Below are positions 34,456 to 42,088 of a stretch of 55,340 nucleotides of DNA, piece after piece (within the stretch, counting starts at the first letter, position 1; the number at the start of each line of letters is the position of its first letter). The notes under the pieces were generated by a model that worked only from the letters and a program-made list of their open reading frames with translations, did no database searches and had not been told where the DNA came from. The translations under genes and the position numbers were made by a program. Origin of the DNA: Dyadobacter sp. LHD-138 (lineage in GTDB: Bacteria > Bacteroidota > Bacteroidia > Cytophagales > Spirosomataceae); NCBI RefSeq assembly GCF_030929615.1, contig NZ_JAVFVU010000045.1, positions 1 to 55,340 on the forward strand, in the 5' to 3' direction.

Positions 34456-36567
34456 TCACTTCCAGCTCAGGCCCATATTATGGAATAAAAACGCATAAAT
34501 GTCAGCCTGCATTTCCAGCGCTTTTTTGGTGTTGCTGGCCCCATGGCCCGAGTTTGTATCGATTCGGATCAGTAAGGGATTGGCAGTTGACCCCGCTGCT
34601 TTCTCCTGTAATTCAGCAGCATACTTAAAGGAGTGTGCGGGAACAACACGGTCGTCGTGATCAGCCGTTGTGATCATTGTGGCCGGATAATTAATACCCC
34701 TTTTGATATTATGCAGCGGAGAATAGCCGTAAAGCATTTTGAATTCTTCCGGATGATCACTGCTGCCGTAATCGGCAATCCAGTTCCAGCCAATGGTAAA
34801 CTTATGGAAACGAAGCATATCCATAACACCTACTGCGGGAAATGCCACTTTAAACAATTCAGGCCGCTGATTCATCACAGCACCAACAAGCAAACCGCCA
34901 TTCGAGCCACCTTGTATGGCTAAACGTTCCGGCGAAGTGTATTTCTCTTTGATCAGGAATTCGGCAGCCGCAATAAAGTCGTCAAAAACATTCTGCTTTT
35001 TGAGCTTCATCCCCTGCTCATGCCATTTTTCTCCATATTCACTCCCCCCACGTAAATTAGCCTGGACATACACGCCGCCCTGATCTAAAAACGGGATACG
35101 GGTAGGACTAAACGAAGGCGTCAGACTGATATTGAACCCGCCGTAACCATACAATATTGTCGGATTGGTACCATCGAGTTTCAACCCTTTTTTGTACGTG
35201 ATGAAAGCCGGCACTTTCGTTCCATCCTTGCTCGCGTAAAATACTTGTCTGGTTTCATAATCTTCCGGTTTAAAAGAAACTTCCGGCGCACGGAAAACAC
35301 TGCTCTTTTTGCTGGCAATGTCATAGCTAAAAATCGTGGGCGGGTAATTGAAAGACGTATACGTATAAAATACAAAGGTATCCTCTTTATCTCCCCCGAA
35401 ACCACCCACAGTCCCCAATCCGGGCAGCTGGACTTCATTTTCCAGTTGTCCTTTCATGTCATAAACATAAACCCGAGAGGTAACATCCTTGGAATATGAT
35501 GCAAATATTTTACCTCCGGCTGTTCCGGCTCCTTGCAACGGCTCTGGCTTTTCAGGTAAAAACGGTTTCCAGTTTTTTGATTTAGTTTCATAAAACAACA
35601 CTTTGCCATTGGGCGCATTTTCATTGGTTTCTACCAAAAACCCACCGTCCACGTCTTCAATGATGCTGTAACTGAAATCCGTAATTTCTTCCTTAACGGC
35701 AGTAAATTTGGTATCGCCTTTTTTCATAACCCAAAGGCCGTTTCCGTCTTTTCCTTTTCCACGATCACTCACATACAGAACGGCAAATTGCTCATCTTCT
35801 GTCGTGCTGACGGTATGAAAACGCTGTCCGTTCGCTGGGTCTTCAAAAATGAGCTTATCCTCCGACTGCGCGGTCCCTACTTGATGATAAAAAACCTGGT
35901 GGTTTTCGTTCTTTGCCGCCAAGGCACTGCCTTCCGGTTTTGGATAACTGCTGTAATAAAAACCATCACCCTGCCATGCGGCACCGGAAACTTTCACCCA
36001 TTCCACCTTATCGGAAAGCATTTTCAAAGTTTTCATATCCATAACCTGATAATCCTGCCAGTCGGATCCTCCCTTTGAAAAACCCAACACGGCATGATTG
36101 CCTTTCTTTGAAAGTTTGAAAACAGTCAGCCGCGTTGTCCCGTCAGCCGAGAGTTTATTGGGATCCAAAACAACTTCGGGCGTACCCTGAAGTCCTTTCT
36201 GGCGATAAAGTACAGCCTGATTTTGCAACCCATCATTTTTATAGAAGTAGAAATAATCGCCCTTTTTCGTCGGCGCTGAATATTTCGGATAATTATAGGC
36301 CTTTTCCAGATCAGAAAAAATCCTGCCTCTAAATGGTATTTTATTCAGATACCTGAAAGTAACCTCATTTTGTTCCTTCACCCAGGCCGCTGTCTCAGCG
36401 GAACGGTCATCCTCCAGCCAATGATAAGGATCCGAAACTTTGGTTCCATGGTATTCGTCAATGTGCTCTATCTGATTTGTTTTGGGGTAATTTATCGTCT
36501 GGGCCGAGCCGTTGGCGGCCAGTAATGTGGCGGTGAGTACTGTCATTCCTAATCGTTTATTATTCAT
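34456..36567 (-). CDS. Secreted prolyl oligopeptidase (S9A family)
   Basis: The serine peptidase cleaves short peptides after proline. The 703-residue protein has a cleavable signal (MNNKRLGMTVLTATLLAANG, AQT), so it acts in the periplasm or outside. The N-terminal segment (YPKTNQIEHIDEYHGTKVSD, PYHWLEDD) and a seven-blade propeller of about 75-430 precede the alpha/beta hydrolase domain. The catalytic triad is visible: Ser555 in GGSNGGLLVG, Asp639 (or 638) in ADHDDRVVP, and His675 in NSGHGAS. Length and positions match animal prolyl oligopeptidase closely (Ser554, Asp641, His680). It is a single gene, divergent from the hybrid kinase across about 200 bp. Confidence 0.95.
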   Translation of the reverse strand: MNNKRLGMTVLTATLLAANGSAQTINYPKTNQIEHIDEYHGTKVSDPYHWLEDDRSAETAAWVKEQNEVTFRYLNKIPFRGRIFSDLEKAYNYPKYSAPTKKGDYFYFYKNDGLQNQAVLYRQKGLQGTPEVVLDPNKLSADGTTRLTVFKLSKKGNHAVLGFSKGGSDWQDYQVMDMKTLKMLSDKVEWVKVSGAAWQGDGFYYSSYPKPEGSALAAKNENHQVFYHQVGTAQSEDKLIFEDPANGQRFHTVSTTEDEQFAVLYVSDRGKGKDGNGLWVMKKGDTKFTAVKEEITDFSYSIIEDVDGGFLVETNENAPNGKVLFYETKSKNWKPFLPEKPEPLQGAGTAGGKIFASYSKDVTSRVYVYDMKGQLENEVQLPGLGTVGGFGGDKEDTFVFYTYTSFNYPPTIFSYDIASKKSSVFRAPEVSFKPEDYETRQVFYASKDGTKVPAFITYKKGLKLDGTNPTILYGYGGFNISLTPSFSPTRIPFLDQGGVYVQANLRGGSEYGEKWHEQGMKLKKQNVFDDFIAAAEFLIKEKYTSPERLAIQGGSNGGLLVGAVMNQRPELFKVAFPAVGVMDMLRFHKFTIGWNWIADYGSSDHPEEFKMLYGYSPLHNIKRGINYPATMITTADHDDRVVPAHSFKYAAELQEKAAGSTANPLLIRIDTNSGHGASNTKKALEMQADIYAFLFHNMGLSWK

Positions 36568-36771
36568 ACAATTGCTATGTTAATCTGCAAACAAGGAGAA
36601 TTTTGGTTCCATTACAAACGGACCGCATCATCTTCGCTTTTTTAAAGCTATGCTTGACCGTACAGTAAAAAAACGTATTTTTATTATTTTACACATATAA
36701 AAGTCATTTTCTTTATCAATACCCCTTGTCGAACTGATCTTACGGTCACATATTTATCGCTGGCTCCAATT

Positions 36772-39156
36772 ATGGATGAAAAAATGACACGGCATTCTCT
36801 ATCGTATTTAGCGTCGTTCCTGTTATTGCTGAGCCTGACATTCTCTTGTGAGCCATGTTTTGCTGACCATTCGTCATCGTTTCCCACGGCGACTAAAGGT
36901 GTCATTAACTTAAGATCAGCAGATTTTGCCCAGTCCTCCGTTGCCCTGGATGGCGAATGGAAATTTTACTGGAAAACTTTTAAAAAACCATATACACCTG
37001 AGATCTATTCCGAATTTGTAACATTGCCCAAGCCATGGGGCGAAACACAATGGAAAGGGAAACAGTTACCATCACAGGGATTTGCAACTTATGAGATAAA
37101 AGTTATTCTTCCCCACAAAAGGGACCAGCTCGCCTTTAAAATCCCGGACATGTACAGTGCTTACGCACTCTATGCAAATGGAAAACTTATTGCGAAAGAT
37201 GGTCAGCCAGGTACAACCAAGGAAGAAACCACACCATACTGGTCCACGCAGATCAAGCCTTTTCCCGCCTCCGACACCTTAAATTTAACGCTCCAAATTG
37301 CCAATTTTCGTCACTCCAAGGGCGGTATAACCAAATCCATTGAAATTGGGGCGTTCAATGTATTAGAAGCACAAAGCAATCTCGATTATGCGCTGGACTT
37401 CCTGCTAACAGGCTGCATGATCATGGGCAGTCTGTACTTCCTTGGATTATATCTGCTGGGACGGCATGATAAATCGACACTTTATTTCGCTCTTTTCTGC
37501 TTTTGTTACAGTTATCGAATTATCGGCACCGGTGATTATACCTTTCATGCCTTATTTCCGGCCGTAAGCTGGCAACTCGCTATTCATTGTGAATATATTT
37601 CCCTGTTTTTGGCTGTCGCTATGTTTGCCTTGTATACGCGCAACCTTTTTCCGGAAGATACCCCGCATAAGATTATGTTCTGTATCATAGGGATCTGCTT
37701 CGGGTTGACACTGATCACACTGGCTTCTCCTCCATTACTTTTTACAGAATTAATAAACCCTTTTGTTGCCCTATTGGTCCTCTTTATCTTTTTTGCCTTT
37801 TACATTTACTGGAAGGCATACAAAAATAACCGGATCGGGGCTAAATATGCACTGTTAAGCACAGTGGCCATTTTTGTAATTTTTATCTCCCTGATACTTG
37901 CCTATTACGACATTGCTTATCCCGAAAAACGCTCGTTGTTTATTGGGTATATTGCTTTCTTTTTCTGTCAATCGGTGATTTTATCTTTCCGTTTTGCTTA
38001 TACATTAAAAAAGGCAAAAAATGACGCAGAAACGGGTTTAAGAGTAAAAAACCAATTTCTGAGTACGATGAGCCACGAGATTAAAACACCACTCAATGCC
38101 GTAATCGGCATGAGTCATCTCATGATCAGGGAGTCACCGCGGCCAGATCAGAAACAACATCTGGATATGCTTTTGTATGCTGCGAACAATCTGCTTACAA
38201 TCGTCAACGACATCCTCGATCTTAATTCCATTGAAGAAGGTAAAATCCAGTTTGTCAACGAAGCGCTGGATATCTCAGAAATCGCTCAAAATATCATATC
38301 CGGTTACACGCCTGCTGCCAACGATGCCGGTATCGATATTACGCTAAAACTGGATCCTTACCTACCCTATCGAATATCAGGGGACGCCAAGAGAATTAAC
38401 CAGATCCTCGGCAATCTGATTTCAAATGCTATTAAATTTACCAGCAAAGGATGGGTGAAACTAGAAATAAATATCGTCGGGCGGACGGAAAAAGAAGTTA
38501 CTTTAAAAATAGCAGTACAGGATACCGGGATTGGTATTGCCCCCGAAAAGCAGAAAATCATATTCGATCAGTTTACCCAAATTGAATCTTCCTCAACCAG
38601 AGGTTTTGGCGGAACCGGCGTTGGACTGGCTATCTGCAAACGACTTTTGGAATTGCAGGGATCCCTGCTTCAACTGGAAAGCGAAGAAGGAAAGGGTTCT
38701 GATTTTTACTTTACCCAAACTTTCCCAATTCTGGAAGCACACAAAAAACCGGAAGTTTTCATAGACGAAAGACCGGAAGAAAAGCCTTTGCAGGGAATTC
38801 GCATTTTGGTCGTTGAGGACAACCGAATGAACGTACTCGTTGTGCAGGGCTTTTTGCGGAGATGGGGCGCCGTTTCGGATGTCGCGGTTAACGGGCAGGA
38901 AGCTCTGGACAAATTTGATCCGTTGTTACATCAGGTTATTCTGATGGATTTGCATATGCCTGTGATGGATGGTTACGAGGCCACTAAAAAATTGAGAGAC
39001 CGCGGGGAAACCGTTCCGGTAATAGCCGTAACGGCCAGTTTAGCACCCGACGCCAAGCAGAATATATTTACGATCGGCATGACGGATATCGTATCCAAAC
39101 CGATTAATCCGGAACTGCTGCTAAGCAAGATACTAAATCAAACCATCTCCTCTTAA
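36772..39156 (+). CDS. 7TMR-DISM hybrid sensor histidine kinase / response regulator
   Basis: The 794-residue membrane sensor has a signal sequence (LASFLLLLSLTFSCEP) and a periplasmic 7TMR-DISM extracellular domain (about 40-205, with GEWKFYWKTF and PWGETQWKGKQLPSQGFATY). Seven transmembrane helices follow at about 210-415. The HisKA domain has the phospho-acceptor His435 (TMSHEIKTPLNAVIGMSH), and the ATPase domain has the N box NQILGNLISNAIKFT, G1 DTGIGIA and G2 GFGGTGVGLAIC. The C-terminal receiver has Asp726 (ILMDLHMPVMDGYEA), acidic VVEDN and Lys in VSKP. No HPt or DNA-binding output is fused or adjacent, so the phosphate must pass to a partner elsewhere. The ligand is unknown, though DISM domains often bind carbohydrates. 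Confidence 0.93.
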   Translation: MDEKMTRHSLSYLASFLLLLSLTFSCEPCFADHSSSFPTATKGVINLRSADFAQSSVALDGEWKFYWKTFKKPYTPEIYSEFVTLPKPWGETQWKGKQLPSQGFATYEIKVILPHKRDQLAFKIPDMYSAYALYANGKLIAKDGQPGTTKEETTPYWSTQIKPFPASDTLNLTLQIANFRHSKGGITKSIEIGAFNVLEAQSNLDYALDFLLTGCMIMGSLYFLGLYLLGRHDKSTLYFALFCFCYSYRIIGTGDYTFHALFPAVSWQLAIHCEYISLFLAVAMFALYTRNLFPEDTPHKIMFCIIGICFGLTLITLASPPLLFTELINPFVALLVLFIFFAFYIYWKAYKNNRIGAKYALLSTVAIFVIFISLILAYYDIAYPEKRSLFIGYIAFFFCQSVILSFRFAYTLKKAKNDAETGLRVKNQFLSTMSHEIKTPLNAVIGMSHLMIRESPRPDQKQHLDMLLYAANNLLTIVNDILDLNSIEEGKIQFVNEALDISEIAQNIISGYTPAANDAGIDITLKLDPYLPYRISGDAKRINQILGNLISNAIKFTSKGWVKLEINIVGRTEKEVTLKIAVQDTGIGIAPEKQKIIFDQFTQIESSSTRGFGGTGVGLAICKRLLELQGSLLQLESEEGKGSDFYFTQTFPILEAHKKPEVFIDERPEEKPLQGIRILVVEDNRMNVLVVQGFLRRWGAVSDVAVNGQEALDKFDPLLHQVILMDLHMPVMDGYEATKKLRDRGETVPVIAVTASLAPDAKQNIFTIGMTDIVSKPINPELLLSKILNQTISS

Positions 39157-39169
39157 GAAAGAAAACATA

Positions 39170-40099
39170 TTATTTTCTAAGATAATAATTTAAAAAAACG
39201 CTGGTTGCCTGTCCGACTTCCCCAAGGGTATAAAAACCTTTTGCTTCCCGGTCAAAACAAATCGCCTCTCCCTGCGGCTCAGCGACTATAAACAATTGTT
39301 TGGTCGGAGAACGAAGCAGCGTCTGGCCAATCGTCTCCCCTGTTTTTCGCTTCCAGTAAGAAGCTGAAATGTAAGTCCGGATAAGAATTTCCCCTCCATT
39401 AACCGACACGCTCCCGCCCGTTGTGAACACGACAGAAGGTATATTACCCACTTTTTCCGCTGTGATAACGGCTGACGTAGATTGTGGATATGGAAGGCGG
39501 TACAACCCGGCTTTATCCAGTTCTTTCGAAACAATAAAAATATCTTTGGTCAATGGATCAAGCAAAACCGTTTCCGCATCGCGCGGACCATCCGGATAGC
39601 TGTAGGTGATTTTTTCAAGATTATTCTGCTTGAATGCTTCTGCAATATTACCAATTTCGGGTATCCGGTAAATGATATTGGTCGAAGTCATGGGCGGATT
39701 ATTATTTCCGGTTTCGCCGATATACAAATAATTTACACCTTCCACGGGTCCCGGTCCATTGGCCAGATCTTCCCAATCATGATTGATAGCGCCCGGTACA
39801 TTGAACTCCTTTATCGTCTTCCCATCTGCACTGACAAGATATAGCGAGTTGGGGCGCCCGGAATCCTGCAAAGTCCACAAGTAACCACTCATCGTTGCAC
39901 TGCTGGCCAGTCCTGAAGCCTCGTCAATGATCCCCGGCGTTATCGGAAATTTCTGCGGAACTGTTTCAAAATTAATAGGATCACCCGTTTCAGGATCAAC
40001 GCCCGGATTTCCGCAAGCCCCCCAAACCAGTGATATTACTCCAAATAATAAAAAACTTTTCAGTGTAAATCTTATTTTATATAATTTCATAAAAAACAC
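39170..40099 (-). CDS. Lipoprotein with predicted beta-propeller fold
   Basis: I recognise no named family with certainty. The 309-residue product has a lipoprotein signal (FLLFGVISLVWGACGNPG, Cys about 29); the start could be the first ATG or the one three codons later. The mature part reads as propeller blades (IDEASGLASSATMSGYLWTL, GAINHDWEDLANG, YLYIGETGNNN, ETVLLDPLTKDIFIVSKE, GEAICFDREAKGFYTLGE), a pattern seen in Bacteroidota proteins loosely annotated as esterase-like or PE-PGRS. No catalytic motif is evident. It is convergent with the hybrid kinase, 13 bp apart, and divergent from aspS. Confidence 0.75.
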   Translation of the reverse strand: MFFMKLYKIRFTLKSFLLFGVISLVWGACGNPGVDPETGDPINFETVPQKFPITPGIIDEASGLASSATMSGYLWTLQDSGRPNSLYLVSADGKTIKEFNVPGAINHDWEDLANGPGPVEGVNYLYIGETGNNNPPMTSTNIIYRIPEIGNIAEAFKQNNLEKITYSYPDGPRDAETVLLDPLTKDIFIVSKELDKAGLYRLPYPQSTSAVITAEKVGNIPSVVFTTGGSVSVNGGEILIRTYISASYWKRKTGETIGQTLLRSPTKQLFIVAEPQGEAICFDREAKGFYTLGEVGQATSVFLNYYLRK

Positions 40100-40125
40100 T
40101 TCATGTTAGATTTAGTAAAAATACG

Positions 40126-40133
40126 TACTTTTG
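40126..40133 (+). promoter_or_regulatory. Predicted -7 box of the aspS promoter
   Basis: TACTTTTG matches TAnnTTTG perfectly and lies 50 bp upstream of the aspS ATG. A clear -33 TTTG is not present at the usual spacing. Confidence 0.6.
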
Positions 40134-40182
40134 CGGCATTTATTATCAGGCAATTTCTTTATATCAGTATTAAAATAATTAT

Positions 40183-41955
40183 ATGTTACGTACACATACC
40201 TGTGGTGAGTTAAGCTTAGAGCATGTAAATCAAGATGTTGTGTTGTGTGGTTGGGTTCAGAGAATCCGCGATAAGGGGGGCATGGTATGGCTGGATTTAC
40301 GTGACCGGTATGGCTTAACACAGCTTCTTTTTGAAGAAGGAAAAACACCACCTGAGGTATTGGAAACGGCTCGTTCATTAGGACGTGAATTCGTAATCTC
40401 TACAAAAGGCGAGGTTATTGAGCGTCTTTCCAAAAATGATAAGATCGCAACGGGTTCGATCGAAATCCGGGTATCCGAATTGTCAATCCTGAATCCATCG
40501 AGACTTCCTCCTTTTTTGATCGAGGACGAAACCGATGGAGGGGATGATATCCGCATGAAATATCGTTACCTGGATTTGCGTAGAAATGCCGTTCGTAAGA
40601 ACCTGGAATTACGTCATCAGGTTGCCCGTCATACCCGAGCTTATCTGGATGAGCTTAGCTTCATCGAGGTAGAAACACCGGTTTTGATTAAATCAACGCC
40701 TGAGGGTGCACGCGATTTCGTCGTACCAAGCCGCATGAACCCGGGTGAATTTTATGCATTGCCGCAATCACCACAAACATTTAAACAGCTGTTAATGGTT
40801 GGCGGATTTGACCGGTACTATCAAATCGTTAAATGTTTCCGTGACGAAGATTTACGTGCGGACCGTCAGCCGGAATTTACCCAGATCGACTGCGAAATGT
40901 CGTTTGTGACCCAGGAGGATATTTTGAATACTTTCGAAGGGCTTATCCGTAACCTTTTCAGCAAGGTAAAAGGGATTGAACTTCCTGAGGTTCCCCGCAT
41001 GACCTATGCAGACGCCATGCGTTTGTACGGATCTGACAAACCGGATATCCGTTTCGGTATGCAGTTTGTGGAACTGAAAGGAAAAGATCAGGATCTTACT
41101 TCCGGCAAAGGTTTTGGCGTTTTTGATGACGCAGAACTAGTTGTGGGCGTTTGTGCTCCCGGCTGCGCCGTGTATACACGTAAACAAATGGATGAGCTTA
41201 CCGACTGGATGAAACGTCCGCAAATCGGCGCGAAAGGGCTTATTTATGTACGATATAACGAAGATGGTACCATCAAATCGTCTGTCGATAAATTCTATTC
41301 AGAAGAAGACCTTAAAAAATGGGTGGCAGCATTTGATGCCAAGCCTGGTGATTTAATACTATTGATTTCCGGACAAGCAGATAAGGCACGGAAGCAACTG
41401 AACGAACTTCGTTTGGAAATGGGCTCACGCCTTGGTTTGCGTAATCCTGCCGAGTTCCGCGCGTTATGGGTACTTGATTTTCCGCTCCTTGAATATGGCG
41501 AAGAAGACAACCGCTGGTTTGCGATGCACCATCCGTTCACGAGTCCAAAGCCGGAAGATATTGCATTGCTTGCAACCGATTTAGGTCAGGTTCGTGCCAA
41601 TGCCTACGATATGGTTATCAATGGTGTGGAAGTGGGGGGCGGTTCTGTCCGGATTTTCGAAAGAAACCTCCAGCAGCAGATGTTCGAAATTCTTGGATTT
41701 AGTCCGGAAGAGGCACAGGAGCAGTTTGGCTTCCTGATGAACGCCTTTGAATTTGGCGCGCCTCCACACGCCGGAATTGCATTCGGATTTGATCGTCTGT
41801 GTTCCATTTTTGGCGGTATCGATTCCATCCGTGATTTCATCGCCTTCCCAAAAAATAATTCAGGACGTGACGTAATGATTGATTCGCCGTCTAGTATTTC
41901 AGACAAGCAGTTGAAAGAGTTGGCCATTGACGTAGTTGCTCAGAAGGCAAATTAA
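40183..41955 (+). CDS. aspS: Aspartyl-tRNA synthetase, bacterial type
   Basis: The cytosolic class II synthetase charges tRNA-Asp. The 590-residue protein matches bacterial AspRS. It has an N-terminal OB-fold anticodon-binding domain (CGELSLEHVNQDVVLCGWVQ to about 110), a catalytic core with motif 2 (CFRDEDLRADRQPEFTQID), a bacterial GAD insertion (about 290-420), and motif 3 (GIAFGFDRLCSIFGG). The flipping-loop region DFVVPSR and QSPQTFKQLLM is present. Whether it is discriminating or also charges tRNA-Asn cannot be told from the sequence alone. It is a single gene with its own promoter; the polysaccharide cluster starts 133 bp downstream. Confidence 0.98.
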   Translation: MLRTHTCGELSLEHVNQDVVLCGWVQRIRDKGGMVWLDLRDRYGLTQLLFEEGKTPPEVLETARSLGREFVISTKGEVIERLSKNDKIATGSIEIRVSELSILNPSRLPPFLIEDETDGGDDIRMKYRYLDLRRNAVRKNLELRHQVARHTRAYLDELSFIEVETPVLIKSTPEGARDFVVPSRMNPGEFYALPQSPQTFKQLLMVGGFDRYYQIVKCFRDEDLRADRQPEFTQIDCEMSFVTQEDILNTFEGLIRNLFSKVKGIELPEVPRMTYADAMRLYGSDKPDIRFGMQFVELKGKDQDLTSGKGFGVFDDAELVVGVCAPGCAVYTRKQMDELTDWMKRPQIGAKGLIYVRYNEDGTIKSSVDKFYSEEDLKKWVAAFDAKPGDLILLISGQADKARKQLNELRLEMGSRLGLRNPAEFRALWVLDFPLLEYGEEDNRWFAMHHPFTSPKPEDIALLATDLGQVRANAYDMVINGVEVGGGSVRIFERNLQQQMFEILGFSPEEAQEQFGFLMNAFEFGAPPHAGIAFGFDRLCSIFGGIDSIRDFIAFPKNNSGRDVMIDSPSSISDKQLKELAIDVVAQKAN

Positions 41956-41956
41956 G

Positions 41957-42057
41957 AGAAACACCGTAAAATTTTGCCAACAACTTTTAATTAGAATATC
42001 TTTATGTACTTTTGAAAACAATCTCTGATTCTATCTAAAGTACATAAAGGTGTTTCT
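41957..42057. repeat. Split inverted repeat overlapping the predicted EPS promoter
   Basis: The right arm (42037-42057, AAAGTACATAAAGGTGTTTCT) is the reverse complement of two separate left pieces. CTTTATGTACTTT (42000-42012) gives 13 perfect pairs with a 24-nt loop. AGAAACACC (41957-41965), two bases after the aspS stop, gives 9 pairs with 42049-42057. About 34 nt separate the two left pieces. The inner left arm contains most of the TACTTTTG -7 box. Possible roles are an operator, a leader RNA structure before the export gene, or the aspS terminator. Confidence 0.7.
42007..42014 (+). promoter_or_regulatory. Predicted -7 box of the polysaccharide operon
   Basis: TACTTTTG, a perfect TAnnTTTG, lies 75 bp upstream of the first export gene, largely inside the left arm of an inverted repeat. 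Transcription starting here would place the right arm of the repeat in the leader. Confidence 0.5.
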
Positions 42058-42088
42058 TTGAATTTGAATAACAATTTACGCACATTAC

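Noticed and set aside
41957..42057. Invertible capsule promoter of the Bacteroides fragilis type
   Set aside because: The inverted arms are separated by only 24 nt (inner) or 83 nt (outer), much less than the roughly 200 bp of known invertible promoters, and no recombinase gene is nearby.
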